A DNA stretch of 64,000 nt from Isoetes taiwanensis (lineage: Eukaryota; Streptophyta; Lycopodiopsida; Isoetales; Isoetaceae): positions 1,860,001 to 1,924,000 of the forward strand of contig JAJEKV010000064.1 of NCBI GenBank assembly GCA_021234155.1. The letters are read 5' to 3'. The translations under genes were made by a program, and so were the position numbers. The notes beneath the pieces were generated by a model. That model was not told the DNA's origin. It ran no database searches and was given only the letters and a program-made list of their open reading frames with translations. How positions within the stretch are numbered: the stretch's first letter is position 1; each line of letters opens with the position of its first letter. Below are positions 1-11,539 of this stretch, in pieces.

Positions 1-173
1 ATGATAAACATTTTAAAATCTGCATTAGACTTACCAGGTTACTAAAATATTGCACCAGCCATATGTTTAATTTGCAAGCTAATGATTAAAAAAACCTGGT
101 AAGGTCAGTGTAGATGTGTATTACCCAGGTCTTTTGAGAGATGCAACATGGATATCTCCTTGGCTAACTGCAG

Positions 174-3100
174 GGTTCTGACATCAAACAAGGCGAAACT
201 GTACTAAGAGCCGGAGCTAAATTAGGGGCAGCAGAGATAGGACTTCTTGCATCTATTGGTGTGACCATAGTAAAGGTATGGATGTCAACTTGTTTTCAGT
301 TACAATTATGTTTAGTGACTCTAATAGATGTTATTTTTAAGATATATCCAAAGCCAAAGGTTGCTGTCTTGTCCACTGGAGATGAGCTAGTTGATCCAAC
401 TGTATCAAACTTGAATAGAGGCCAGGTGGTGACCTTTTTATGGATCTGATTTATCTATGACGATAGATAGAATTATTTTAATCTTGTTCAGAAACCAAGT
501 TTATATCTATCTGATGCAGTATTCTAAATTTCTGGTGGAATATCAGATTCGTGATTCGAATAGGGCTATGCTGCTAGCTGCAGCAGTAAAAAATCAGTGT
601 GATGTTCTGGATTTCGGTATTGCGCCTGATACCATTGAGGATCTAGAAAATAAGATGAACAATGCATATATTGAGGATGTGGATATACTGATCTCCTCAG
701 GTGGTGTGTCAATGGGTGACAAAGATTTGGTGAAGCCTTTGCTAATGAAGCTTGGAAAAGTCCACTTCTCCAAGGTCATTTATCATGCATTACATGGTTT
801 GTACACCTCAAATGTACATATGTCTTATGGCTTTAGACCTCAAGCCTTTTTTCCCTGATATATTGTGTCTGGTTTTCCAAGTTGAGTTATTTTCTACTTT
901 GTGTGGTATAACTTATTTTATCTTAGGAAGCCTTAGTGTCGACGTTTGAGGATTATGTGTGTCTGTAAATTATAATCCCCTTGAATCTTCTTCACTCAGG
1001 ACTTTATCTTGTCTCTGCTTCTTTAAAGTTTCATCATTTCTTCTTTTCACCATTACCAGTGGTATAAGTTCTATAGTTCCAGCTCAAATGCTATTGGGCT
1101 GCATTTTGGTTAAATAAAGAACAAACTTAAGGGATGAACGAGGGTGAATTTATGGAGTGTCATTTGAGTATTCAAAGAATCAAACTATGTGGTATGCTAG
1201 CATTTAAACTGTTACTATACTTGTACTTCCAAATGTATAGGCTATTTTATGGGCTAGAAGCAGCATGCACAATATTGCATTTAGCCATTAGCTGTTTGGA
1301 CCTGCTTTTTTCCATTTCAAGTGGAAGGCATAATGGTGGGGACTGTTTGTATATCCCTTTTGCCTGAATGGCTTGTTATTCTTCCCAAGGCATAATATTA
1401 GCAGTGCAGATTGTATTGCTTGTTAGGTTATTCTTCGAGCTTGCTAAAAAGATAATGTATATGTCTCAGGTAAATATGAAACCTGGAAAGCCTCTTACAT
1501 TTGCAACGATTAAAGTATCAAAAACCTCTGGACGGACTAGGCAGCTTCTTGTATTTGCATTACCTGGAAATCCAGTCAGCAGTCTTGTCTGCTTCAATCT
1601 GGTTACTGTTCCTGTTATTCGTTCTTTTGCAAGGTGGCCAGACCCTCGACTGTGTAGGTCTGTCATGTTTCTTTTAATGTGCTATATGATTGTTCTTGTT
1701 TCACAGGGTACTTCTTTGTTAAAAATTATTATAGTGTTTTGGTGTCACAGGATACAGACAAAACTACTTCATCCAATCAGATTGAGTGCTGAGAGGCCAG
1801 AGTTCTACCGTGCAACAATCTGGTGGGATGGTTCAGGGTAACATTTTTCACTTGTCCCTCTGAAATGTCAAAATTCATGATCTCACATGGTAAAGGATAT
1901 TCTGGCATGTTCCAGCTTTCTTGCAGAAAGCACTGGTAATCAAGCCAGTAGCCGTTTGTTAAGTATGAAGAGTGCAAATGCTTTATTAGAGCTTCCACAA
2001 AAGGACGTTACATTACCAGCAGGAACTATGGTCTCTGCACTTATTATCGGAGATCTTACTTCAGCACCTCCTGTCTCAGCAATGCCCTCTGTCTCAATGT
2101 CGTTAAAACATCGAGACAATCAACCTCATGTGGTGGAAAACAAACACGGTGACATACCACCGCAAGTCAAAGTAGCTATTTTGACTGTTAGTGACACTGT
2201 TGCATCGGGAAATGGCTTTGACCGCAGGTAATATATACGTAGAAATTGTGCATTATAACCAGCAACGTATTTTTGTGTGGGAAATGCAAGACTCAATTTG
2301 CTTCAGTTTCTTAAAGCGAAATGTAGCTACATTTGTGGGTCTGATAGCTGATATAAATTTATTCGGCTTGTCTTGGCTCTTAGTGGCCCTAGAGCAGTGC
2401 AAGTAATCAATTCATTATCAGAAAAGATGGGGGGAGCACAAGTTATGGAAACGTCTGTGGTCCACGATGATGTTAAGGATATACAAAGAGCTCTATTGCA
2501 CTGGTGTGAGCTTGGAATGGATTTAATTATAACAACTGGTAGTCCTTTTATTTTTGGCTTTTCAACTGTTTTCCATGAAAGCTCAAATACTACTGCTCTA
2601 TGACAGGTGGTACTGGCTTTACTCCTAGAGATGTCACACCCGAAGCAACAAAACCTTTGATTGAGAAGGAGGCACCAGGTTTAATTTTGGTTATGCTACT
2701 GGAAAGCTTAAAGGTAAGTATGTCGTTCCGAAATCCTCAAATTATAGGTCACGTGCCAGGCTATCTATTTTGACATGGACTAGTCAGTGTAAAATTTCAC
2801 CAGAAGACTTTTTGTGGTTTGACTGAATAGCTTGTACCATTATATGTGATTCTAGAAGCTTCATCGTGCAGGTGACTCCTACAGCTGTTCTCTCACGAGC
2901 TGTGGCAGGAGTTCGTGGATCAACCCTTGTGAGTTCTCTAAATTAAAATTTACTGTTCCTAGTCCAAAAAACTATTTATATGCAATATATCTTGATACTT
3001 GTCTTCACAGATAATTAATATGCCTGGGAATCCAAATGCCGTAGCTGAATGCTTGCAAGCTCTAATACCTTCTTTACCACATGCTTTGCGGCAATTAAAA

Positions 3101-3223
3101 GGAGACAAACGAGAGAAACATCCAAGACACGAACCACATCCAGAAGTAGCAAAACCTGATGCATGGATGAAAAGCTACAATATAGCCAACAGCCATGAGA
3201 AATCATGTTCTTGTGAACATTGA
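174..3223 (+). CDS. CNX1: CNX1, molybdenum insertase / molybdopterin adenylyltransferase (5' part outside window)
   Basis: Last two steps of molybdenum cofactor synthesis in the cytosol: the MogA-like G domain adenylates molybdopterin and the MoeA-like E domain inserts molybdate. Ten exons, all with GT/AG borders and matching phases: 174-275, 342-425, 547-774, 1470-1657, 1751-1837, 1916-2227, 2384-2538, 2607-2713, 2872-2928, 3011-3223. They sum to 511 codons with the stop. The Arabidopsis protein is about 670 residues, so roughly 160 N-terminal residues lie upstream of the window. The MoeA part shows [26 protein letters not shown] and ALPGNPVS. After a short linker the Mog part shows LTVSDTV and [14 protein letters not shown], then [13 protein letters not shown] and GDKREKHP, ending in a Cys-rich CSCEH tail. 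The E-then-G order is the plant order. No disabling change seen. Recognition is by memory of the Arabidopsis protein, not by a search. Confidence 0.97.
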
Positions 3224-3834
3224 TAAAACACTATGTATAATAATCTCGGTGTATGGAATGAACAGTAAAGAAATGTCCAGCTGGCCAGCTTGAAGTTTTC
3301 ATTCAGAACGATTAAACCATTTTGTTGGCGAGGATAATATAACATGAGGAGGAAACTTGAAGACTATGCATTATGAACTGATCTAGGCCTGTAATTATAT
3401 GAAATTCCCTCCCCTTTACTATTATTATTATATTATGTCAATTCCTAGGCTTTTTATCCCCTATGCAGATGTCTTGCTTATTTTTTTCTAGGCATGCTCT
3501 CTAAGGAAGCCCTCAAGAAATGTCGTACAAAGCGTTGACGCCACCCATGTTTTCATTGTCCACTTTTTGCTCCATTATCAAGCATTGTATTATGAGGGGG
3601 TTAATTCTCCCCCTTGAGCATGCTATGCTTGAGGTGGAACATGTTATCAAGCAGGTTATTGGGTAACTGCGACAGGGGGAGGGTTGACCTCCCTTAAATT
3701 GAAAAATCGAGAGGTTTAGATGTGAAATCAAAGATTCACTTTTAAGATATTAACAAGCAAATGTGATTCAAGAGGTTATTGTGATAATCTTATTGTGATA
3801 ATCTCCTGTGATAATCCTCTGCTATGTTGTGTAA
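3224..3834. other. CNX1 3' UTR and short intergenic stretch
   Basis: Follows the CNX1 stop codon. A TAATAA tract at about 3237 could serve as a poly(A) signal, but nothing decides the 3' end. At 3778-3822 the phrase GTGATAATC occurs three times in close succession as a small degenerate direct repeat. No coding sequence recognised. Confidence 0.5.
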
Positions 3835-4721
3835 AGGTATCTTGTTGAGTTGTTTAGGCGAATTATTTGTCTAGGTAAATATTTGAGTAGTTTGCCAAAG
3901 GGGAAGTGGAATGCATTAGAGCAGATACAAAAAAACTTGCTGCACATGGTTCTCAAGGTCAAAAGGTCAGTACCATATGAGGTCTTGTTACTAGAGAGTG
4001 GAGCATATCCGTTGGAAATCCAAGGTGTATGGCAAACTGTTCGCTATTTAAATAGAAAAGGTAAGGTACATCATTAGTAAGTGTGGCAATCAAGGTGTCA
4101 CCTGAATTGGGGAAAGAGGGAAAACAAGTTGGCATAAAGATATCCATAGATGGTCACATCACGCTTGCACCTTACCATGGCTGATTTTGGGAAGGCATTT
4201 AAAGAGAAGGCATTTGAGCGGTATGTTCGGTTTTGTGTGAAAGAAAGTTGAATATTATTTGGCGATTTTAATCTCGAAGCAAAACATGGCATACAATTAT
4301 ACCTTCGACATAAGGATATGCACCCGAGGGGATGATACGGGATTGCTTTGGATCGCATGAGCTCACATCATCTCATGATTGAAAAAGGGAGGTGGTTTGG
4401 TCTTCCTAGGGAAGCAAGGGTATGTGGATGCTTGGGCAAGACATAGAAACGTAATTGCATGCTATATTTCACCGCCCCGGTTTGAGGCACTTCGCAAGGT
4501 ATTCTCGTGTAAACCGAGTAATCGAGACTTTGGTGACTCTTTTCCAAAAATTTTCCACAATATGTCAAGTGGCAAAATTTATCAGAGAACTTCTTGCGAG
4601 CGTGGAGCTTAATGAAGTACATTAGATGATTTCAAAAAGAAGCAATGATGTAATACAGTAAAGTTTGTCCCATGACCTATGGGTCTTTGTTGGACGTAAA
4701 TAATAAATTATTATTATTAAA
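3835..4721 (+). mobile_element. 3' end of a degenerate non-LTR retrotransposon (LINE)
   Basis: A frame at 3850-4077 encodes QKNLLHMVLKVKRSVPYEVL followed by LLESGAYPLEIQGVW. This is the look of the C-terminal part of plant LINE ORF2 proteins, downstream of the reverse transcriptase. A further piece at 4379-4612 carries PPRFEALRKVF, resembling the Cys/His-type end region. The stretch closes in a (TAA/TTA)n tail at about 4697-4721, a normal LINE 3' end. The reverse transcriptase itself is missing, so this is a 5'-truncated or eroded copy with several frame breaks. It lies in the same orientation as CNX1. Family assignment is from motif memory, and relation to the LINE at 60-64 kb cannot be judged because the two copies do not overlap in content. 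Confidence 0.55.
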
Positions 4722-7440
4722 TATCTCGACTTTATCAGAAAAGTCACAGTTTAAATGCATATGAGATAGTTAGATTTATCGTAGACCAGTGGTGAGGATA
4801 GTTTTTTATGGTACACGAAAAATACCTACAAACTTAAAATGTTACAACAAATTATATAGGCAGTTCAATCTTCTGACTTTTTTCTCATCTATCCTCGTCT
4901 TCAAAATCCTCCATCACGTCGTCATTGGCATTCTACCATATCCCTTGCTTTCCAGAATAGAGAAAGTGGCAATAAATGTATGAATGTTTCTCTAGTTTCA
5001 CTTTGATAATCATTTTCGTTTTCCAGGGTAAGCTATAAATTTATGAATGTTTCTCTGCTCTCACTTTGCTAATCATTTCCATTTTCCCCCTCAAGCTATA
5101 AATCTAGTCTACTCTGCTACAAATTTGAAGGAACAACACCTCAACATGCAGGGATCATAAGTACTTAGGTTGCATTATAGCATATTAACAAATAGTTTTC
5201 CAATAGATTTTTATATGTACGAGCACTTTTCCTATCAAATCTCAACTGTACCAGCTAATTTCCTATTAATCTTCTAATGTACCAGTTTATTATAAGATCT
5301 CAAGTGTACCACTATTTTCCTGTTAATCTTCAAATGTACAAGCTTATTATAGGATCAATTTCTACAAAAAAATTTGTGTATTAGAAAAATAGAAATTCAT
5401 ACTGGCAAAATTTGCATGCTTAGGACTTTCCCCACCACTGTTGTAGACCAATTTAGTGAAATATACACATCATTTTGCAAGAATTCTCTTGCATTAGAAA
5501 CACTAGGACAAATACTCAGTGTATTTGTCTCTAGATGTTGCTCCACAGGAGCTACCACTTATATATTGAGGATATCACATAGTTAATGATTGAGCCATAC
5601 CTTAGACATGCAGGATATCATATAGTCTAAAGTGGTCTAATGGAGCAAGTATGATCCTCCCTTCAAAAACAAGGTGAGGTCAGATCTTCATTTTCAAGTC
5701 ACTCTATGATTATCCAACCATAGGTTGGAAATCAACAATATAGTCAATTGACATACTACTTACATATACACTACCAAACTAGTTTTCCATTTATGTAACA
5801 CAAAACATTAAATTAACATCACATTCCTGCAATCATTTGGTTACTCCAGAAGCCCAATTTCCATCGTCAGAAAACTACGACTTTCAATAAAGGTTTCTGA
5901 GACCTATTTAGGATTCCAAGATCTTATTGGGTTAGAAGAGACAAATTTTGAGATCGTATAACTAACTTGCATTTTATTTTCAAGGGATTGGAGCTAATTT
6001 GCAAGAAACTCAGGCATATTTAAGGATATTCAAGTCTATTTAAGTCAAATTCAAGGCTGTATGGGTGATTTTGCCGATTGATGAAGTACTTGTGTTTATT
6101 TTACATTTGTCACGCACTTTTGTTTCTGAAACACTCTTGTTCATTCTCGCTTTGTTTGACACAGGGTCAAGTTGACATGCTTGACGAGCTTGATTAATGC
6201 CATAAAATAAAAGGATATGGATGTTTTGCTTGCGGATATAATTTTTTAAATACAGATTGATATCTTTATCAATAAAACATGTCTCACCAAATTTCCATAC
6301 ATTTTATTCTTATTTTCTATTCTTATTTTTCCTACATTCTGCATTGGACCTGATTGTGTCTATAGATAAATACATAGATAGTAAATTTTACGCCATGCTA
6401 CATTGGCCTCAAAGACTAAATCACCCCGTTTGCAATGGTTTGAAAAGTATTTTTGGGAAGGAAACCATTGAGTATTTGGGAACAAAAATCAGGTCCAGAT
6501 TTATATGGTTTGTATTTTGGTTAGATGAGCATAAATATTTTTGGAAGTTTTTTTATGGTAAGTTAGGGCATGGATGGAGATGATCGTGGCAGGTAGCGCT
6601 GAGTTACAAGAGCTTTGGTATAATCTCATCTTCCTTCTCTGGCATTGATAGTAGGAGAAGCATTCTGGCCATAGCTTGTTTTGTGCAGAAGAATCTTTTT
6701 TTTTTTCCACTTTCTGCTGGGCCTAGCTTTATCTTCAGATTTTTACTTTCTATTAGACTAGTAAAGACTCAGATTACAATCTAATAATTCCATTCAAACA
6801 GAAAATCTTATTTCAGACTTTTACATGTTCATGTTTTTCATTTCTATTAGAATGGAGAATCTAAATTTGTGCTTGTTTGTATTTGTGAGGTCTAGTAGAT
6901 TAAGGATCTTCGTGGAAGAATAAAGAATTACACCCCTCTGTCCATTGTTTGTAAAGAACAATGAATACAGCTTTGTGCATCTTTGTATATATTTATGCAA
7001 CTTTTAGCTGAAGAAGCCTTTTGGGATGCCAAAGATGGCGTCAAATAAGCCAATTATTCCGTGGAAGAATCTAGTTTGTGGTTATACTTCAGCAGCAAGT
7101 AGACATGTGTTTCTGATTTGTTAGAGAACAGTCTTATTGAACAGGCATGCCATCTTTATTCTAGCTCCAACCTGCTCTAAACTTTTGTCTTGAATCCTTT
7201 GTTTCAGGGCTCAGTGGCATTATTTAGGTTCAATTCCCGAGGAGCAGCTTTTTTAGTAGTTAAATGGTTCTTATAAGTTTAGGGATTTGGCATAAGTCGC
7301 ATTTAATTAAAGTGGGTCTCATTCCATTCCCACTTTTTTTTGGAACCCTGTTACTTTACACGAAAAGAACGAGGGAAACTTTTAAAATCGCATTATTGCT
7401 TTAGAAGATGCCTGTTTTCCTGTGTAAAAAAAAATGTTAA
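4722..7440. other. AT-rich intergenic DNA, no gene recognised
   Basis: No conserved coding stretch, RNA gene or complete transposon was recognised on either strand. Longest frames (for example 6257-6583, +) are low in recognisable motifs and rich in Phe/Leu/Ile, as expected by chance in AT-rich DNA. The stretch contains a 63-bp tandem duplication at 4974-5100. At 5220-5350 is a looser repeat in which the phrase 'TTCCTATTAATCTTCTAATG' returns with small changes. Confidence 0.6.
4974..5100. repeat. 63-bp direct tandem duplication
   Basis: Units 4974-5036 and 5037-5100 share TATGAATGTTTCTCT, then CACTTTG.TAATCATTT and AAGCTATA in the same order and spacing, with scattered substitutions. An old local duplication in intergenic DNA. 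Confidence 0.8.
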
Positions 7441-7459
7441 GGAAAATTACATGGTCAAT

Positions 7460-8105
7460 TTTTCTCGGTTAGCGAGTCGAGAACGGCTAAAACCAATGAA
7501 AATGCTATCTCTCTGTAAACAAAGTGTTGATCTGCCCTGAATTTTTATTAAATAATTTCATTACATTGTATTTTACAATAATTGAAGATACCATGATGGT
7601 CGGGCTGGCACAAATATTACATCATCTTTGCACACAGACCACCTACTGGGAACAGCATGCAGAGCAAGGTCCGAGGTGTTCCAAGCCACGAGAGCAACTT
7701 GAAGAGAATAGAAATCTGAACACGCTGGCCTGACCAATGCATGTCATCAACCTCTTCTCGTCCTCTTTCTTCAATGAACAAGTCTTTCCATGGCTCCCAA
7801 TCATGTCCAGGCGAAATCAAGTTAATGCAAGTGATGCTACAAACAATACAAATAAGAAAACAACCAGTTCTAAGGGCCATTTCTGAAGAAAGTAGGTCTA
7901 AGGGCCTTTCTCGACTCGCGAAAAATCCCTTTTTTTTTTAAGTAGGAAAAAAAAATCCCTTTTTTTTAAGTAGGAAAAAAAAAATTTGAGGGCCTTTTTT
8001 TGACTCACGAGTCGAGAAAGGCCATCAGACCTTTCTTGACTCGCGAGTCGAAAGACCCTCAACGCCCCTCTGATGGCCTTTCTCGACTCGCGAGTCGAGA
8101 AAGGC
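7460..8105. repeat. Cluster of GC-rich palindromes built on TCGACTCGCGAGTCGA
   Basis: The clearest unit, 8076-8105, is a perfect 30-bp palindrome centred on CTCG|CGAG and flanked by CTTTC/GAAAG arms. Near-palindromic relatives lie at about 7993-8022 and 8028-8057, a half unit at 7907-7923, and a diverged form at 7460-7487 (TCGG..GCGAGTCGAGAACGG). Between them are duplicated stretches of poly(T) with AAGTAGGAAAA. A related near-palindrome sits at 48111-48130, on the other side of the giant transposon. I do not recognise the family; foldback or MITE termini are possible. Confidence 0.8.
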
Positions 8106-9695
8106 AGCTCAGAGTGATAAACGCATTTTTCAGGATAAATCTATGTAATAAACCTACGAAAGCACATTGAAATGATTAAACCAATGTAAACCTATGCATT
8201 GAACCTATGTAAACCTATTAAACCTATGCATTAAACTATTAATATGTAAACCTTGTGCAACATTGTGTCAGGAACTATAGAGGACGATTATGTGCGTCAA
8301 AGAGTACTTGTCTTCATTTTGTGTCTTAAACCTTCAAACTGGGTCAAACAAGGTTCAAAGTATATCATGTCATGATCTTTAAAAAGTTAAATTTTTTTTA
8401 CCTAGAATAAGAATTATATGCCTCGAAAACATGCACCTATAATGGCAACATAATATGTAATGCGTGAACATAGTAGCACACACATAAAAAGGGAAATTGG
8501 GGACGTATAAATAGACGTCAATTTATATATAATATTTTAATCCTTCATACCCATTAGCCTTAGAAAAATAACCCATTGGCCACGCTATACCCGCCTTATG
8601 TACACTCTATATTCCGCTTTTTTCTCTCAATATTCGACCTTTTCTTCTCCCACCCATGCTAAGTTTGAAATTTGAAATTGAAAAGGGGGGAAATTTGGTA
8701 CATACCTTTGAAAAGAAGTGATTTAGTACATGTGGTCGTGCCAAGATTTGGTACACTTACGAAATTGTGGCCATGGCGAACTCTCAAGATCCTGGCTATG
8801 GCATGGAACTCTCAAGATCCTGGCTATGGCATGCTTCGGCCCACAGATTTGCTTCCAAAATCCGGCAATAAAAGGATTTAAACTGGAATCTTCAAGACCT
8901 CTGCCAGTGCAAGAGCTCCAATCCAAAATCTCAATTTAGTGTGCTCCGCCCCTGAGAAATAGAAGGCGACATGCAAGACCTTGAGGAATCTGTTCAGTGT
9001 GCTCGAAAAGAAGCAGATCATGGAGCTGTTAGCACAGATTGAGTGTCGGTTTACAGATTGACCTCCGATGCAGACCCTATGCAGACCTCGGATGCATGAA
9101 CAGCGTAGCTCGGCTTCATCCAGACTGAACAGCATAGTTCGTCTTCATCCAGACGCTCTCGCATGGGCCGACTTGCAGAGATAAGGGTTTTGCAGAAAGA
9201 GGGGATTTAAACATCTGATTTGAAGTTCTGTGCAGTCAGACGCTTCTTGGAAATCGAAATGAAATGCGGTCAGACGCTTCTTGGACAGAGATGCAGACAT
9301 TCCGGTCGCTTTGGCAGTTGCTACCCCTTCGGATCTTGCAGAAGACGTCGTTCTTGCATGCTAACATTTGATCGGCAGATTTTAAACCTCTATCTTGGTT
9401 CATGCCGGAATGGCCTGTCAAGCTCATGTCTGCAATCCTATAAAACAGGGGATTCAACTCCGGCCAGGATTTCCAATGGATAGCAATCTCGAGCTGTGTA
9501 TGATGGAGCTTGGCGCATGCAAGAAGGTAACGATTACTCTTCTATTGATCTTATGATATGACGAACTCATCCTTTAGATAAGCAGGTGATCTGGTGATTC
9601 AAGGCCGGCATTCATTTTACAACAGGAAAATGCGACAGAGTCTGGCGAATGAATCCGGTGAAGAGTGCAATAGAGATGAATCCAGCTTCATGATT
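8106..9695. other. Left flank of the giant transposon, no gene recognised
   Basis: At 8150-8260 a short AT-rich phrase (AAACCTATGCATT and variants) repeats about four times. At 8778-8833 is a perfect 28-bp tandem duplication. At 9233-9285 TCAGACGCTTCTTGGA occurs twice. Several frames of 60-90 codons exist on both strands but none shows a familiar domain, and they overlap each other in ways that suggest chance. I see no RNA gene. Confidence 0.5.
8778..8833. repeat. Perfect 28-bp tandem duplication
   Basis: Units 8778-8805 and 8806-8833 are identical; each begins GAACTCTCAAGATCC and ends GGCATG. Perfect identity implies a recent slippage or duplication event. Confidence 0.9.
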
Positions 9696-9699
9696 TTGA

Positions 9700-9780
9700 G
9701 GCAGAGGCAGAGGCAAATGGAGGCAGATGCAAATCCAGCTTCAAGATCAGAGGCAAATGGAGGCAGAGGCAAATCCAGCA
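9700..9780. repeat. GAGGCARA-type minisatellite, insertion target of the giant transposon
   Basis: Phrases AGGCAGAGGCAAATGG and GCAAATCCAGC alternate twice. The last copy stops at AAA (9780-9782), where the transposon begins. Immediately after the transposon (48088 on) the sequence continues AAATGGAGGTGAAGGCAT, which is the expected continuation of the same repeat. This supports a precise insertion inside the minisatellite. Confidence 0.75.
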
Positions 9781-9782
9781 AA

Positions 9783-9811
9783 CACAACAAGAGAATGGAC
9801 ATTTAGCGACG
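9783..9811 (+). repeat. Left terminal inverted repeat of the CACTA element
   Basis: Begins CACAACAAGAGAATGG and ends ATTTAGCGACG. Matches the reverse complement of 48059-48087 at 26 of 29 positions; the three differences fall in the middle third. Preceded by AAA. Confidence 0.93.
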
Positions 9812-10180
9812 TGGGGTTGCGACGTGCGGGCGACGTGGCGCCGCGAAATAACGCCCCCTGCGGCGACGCCAGCGGCGCCACGCCGCAGACACGCTGCATG
9901 CGACGGGGTAGTCGACACGCCCGACACACGCCAGTGGACGCTTTGCGCCAGTGGACGGCACAGTGACAAAGTCACGCCCAGTGGATGTTTACGACGGACG
10001 CCGCATGCGACGTCGATATGTGACGATGTGTCGCATGTGTCGTGATATGTGACGATGTGTCGTGATATGACACGCCAATACGATATGTGACGTATATGAC
10101 ACGCCGGTATGTATATGTGACGATATGACACGCCAAGACGATATGTGACGTAGGTGGTCGATGTGACGATATTTTTATAC
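9803..10180. repeat. Left subterminal repeat region of the CACTA element
   Basis: Dense short motifs: GCGACG, GACACGCC, GCATGC (9896, 10003), CGTCG and TGTGACGATATGACACGCC-type phrases that recur about every 40 bp between 10020 and 10160. In En/Spm such subterminal arrays are the binding sites of the element's own TNPA protein and are required for transposition. The same role is inferred here. Confidence 0.8.
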
Positions 10181-10688
10181 ACGAAGGTTAATGGTTTTTA
10201 GGATTACAAATTCAATACCGCCCCGATTGATACCGCCCGAAAAAGACTCGACGACCAACCTGCAGCTTCATTTAAGCGTGTTGCTCGCCGCATGCATCAT
10301 CACAATAGATGCTACCGCTTATAAATTGTTCATTATAAAGCCGACGTTGTCCGTGTCAAAAATCTAGTTGTTCCAAGTTTACAATCCTTGAAGGTAACTT
10401 GACAATAGGCTTGTTGTCAATCATTGTTGCCGGAGAAGAACAGATAAAGCCTTAAAATTTGTGCAAGAACACAAGAAAAATCCCACACTTTTACCTTTTG
10501 TCCGGCCAAGCATTATAGTGTTTAATATGACTTGCGCCGCTTGTCCCGGACGCCCCGATGGTGGATTCTAGGTTTACCTCCTTCATCTAGACTCTTCGAA
10601 ACCCGAATCATGAAAAAATGGTTTTTTGGGGGCTTTGAGAGCTTTGGGGGCTTTGGATACGCCAATACGCGGGGAAGAAGGTTATGAT
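10181..10688. other. Element interior with no recognised coding sequence
   Basis: Follows the left subterminal repeats. A CATGCAT (RY-type) motif lies at 10291. Short open frames on both strands show no familiar domain. It is downstream of the B3 frame on the minus strand and may be its 3' part or 3' UTR, which the sequence does not decide. Confidence 0.4.
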
Positions 10689-11539
10689 CTAAAATCTCAT
10701 CTTTGGGTATACAAGTAATTCTAATGGCACTATGGAAGTTGAAAGATCAACGTCAAGGTTGGAATCAAGAAAGAATGCTTGAACTTGCAACTTTACCCTC
10801 GCCAAACGCCCGATGATTTTGTGATATATGATGGTGGAGGAATTTGGCGCTTCAATTGCACAAGTTCCATATGAAGCCGACCCCATTGATGAGGATTTTG
10901 AAAAGCCGATACTATGTGGCTACACCGCTGATGGCCTTGTTTCGAGATCCATACATGGAAAGTGGAATTGAACATAGCTCGGGCCGCTATGGCCGCGAAG
11001 AGTATCTAAACCGCCACCGCTACCTTGAAGTCTTCAAAGTAGAGCATGTCATGGTGCAAAGGAAAATGGGCTTCACCGAGCTTAGGGATCACAAGGCGGT
11101 TGAGCTTGCCGACATCGCCGGGGTTCTTCACGAACACCCAATACCGAAAAAATGACCTCTCTTCGCCCCTACATGCCAAAATCGATCCTTTGGTGCGCTT
11201 TTTAACGCCATGCTCGATTGTTTTCGCTTCATGACTCATGAACTTGTTCCGCTTGAGCCAAGATTTTTATGGGTTGCCGCCGATCGATTGTATGATCCGG
11301 ACAAATCCAACATACGCTAAAGAAAAATCATGCTTTTTTTTCGAGAAATCTCTTAACCGCCTTTTTAATTTCTTCATTATGGCCATTCTCGGGTTGTGGA
11401 GGTCAAGTTGCCTTCTTGGACAAGTTTGTTCATCGAAAATCAAGAGAATTGTGGAGTTGGTTGAACCAAAATATTTTAATTGGTCATCTAGCAAAATGCT
11501 TTGGAAAGAAAAATAAGTGTATTCTCTCTCAACATTCAT
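10689..11539 (-). pseudogene. B3 DNA-binding domain gene fragment carried by the transposon
   Basis: The minus frame 11006-11239 contains NPGDVGKLNRLVIPKLGEAH followed by FPL and LYFEDF. This is the opening of the B3 fold as found in the ABI3/FUS3/LEC2, VAL and RAV families (TPSDVGKLNRLVIPK..AE.HFPL in most members). Upstream in the gene sense, 11267-11539 encodes a Lys/Arg-rich stretch (MKKLKRRLRDFSKKKHDFSL) separated from it by at least one frame break. The downstream part of the fold (W.FRY..W.SSQSYVLT in typical members) is not clearly readable: frames change after about 11010, although phrases such as SGPSYVQFHF and VWISKQGHQ occur in neighbouring frames through 10689. So the N-terminal half of a B3 domain is solid and the rest is uncertain. 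Transcription would run towards the left end of the element. Capture of a host transcription-factor exon is the simplest reading. Confidence 0.65.

Noticed and set aside
1-173. An additional 5' CNX1 exon
   Set aside because: No stretch encodes the residues expected before GSDIKQGE. The segment is AT-rich and ends in a good acceptor, so it is read as intron.
594-779. Minus-strand frames opposite CNX1 exons (also 1466-1666 and 3015-3206)
   Set aside because: They lie antisense to well-supported exons and have no domain of their own.
6257-6583. 108-codon frame in the CNX1-proximal intergenic region
   Set aside because: No motif, AT-rich composition, no splice or promoter context. Length is compatible with chance.
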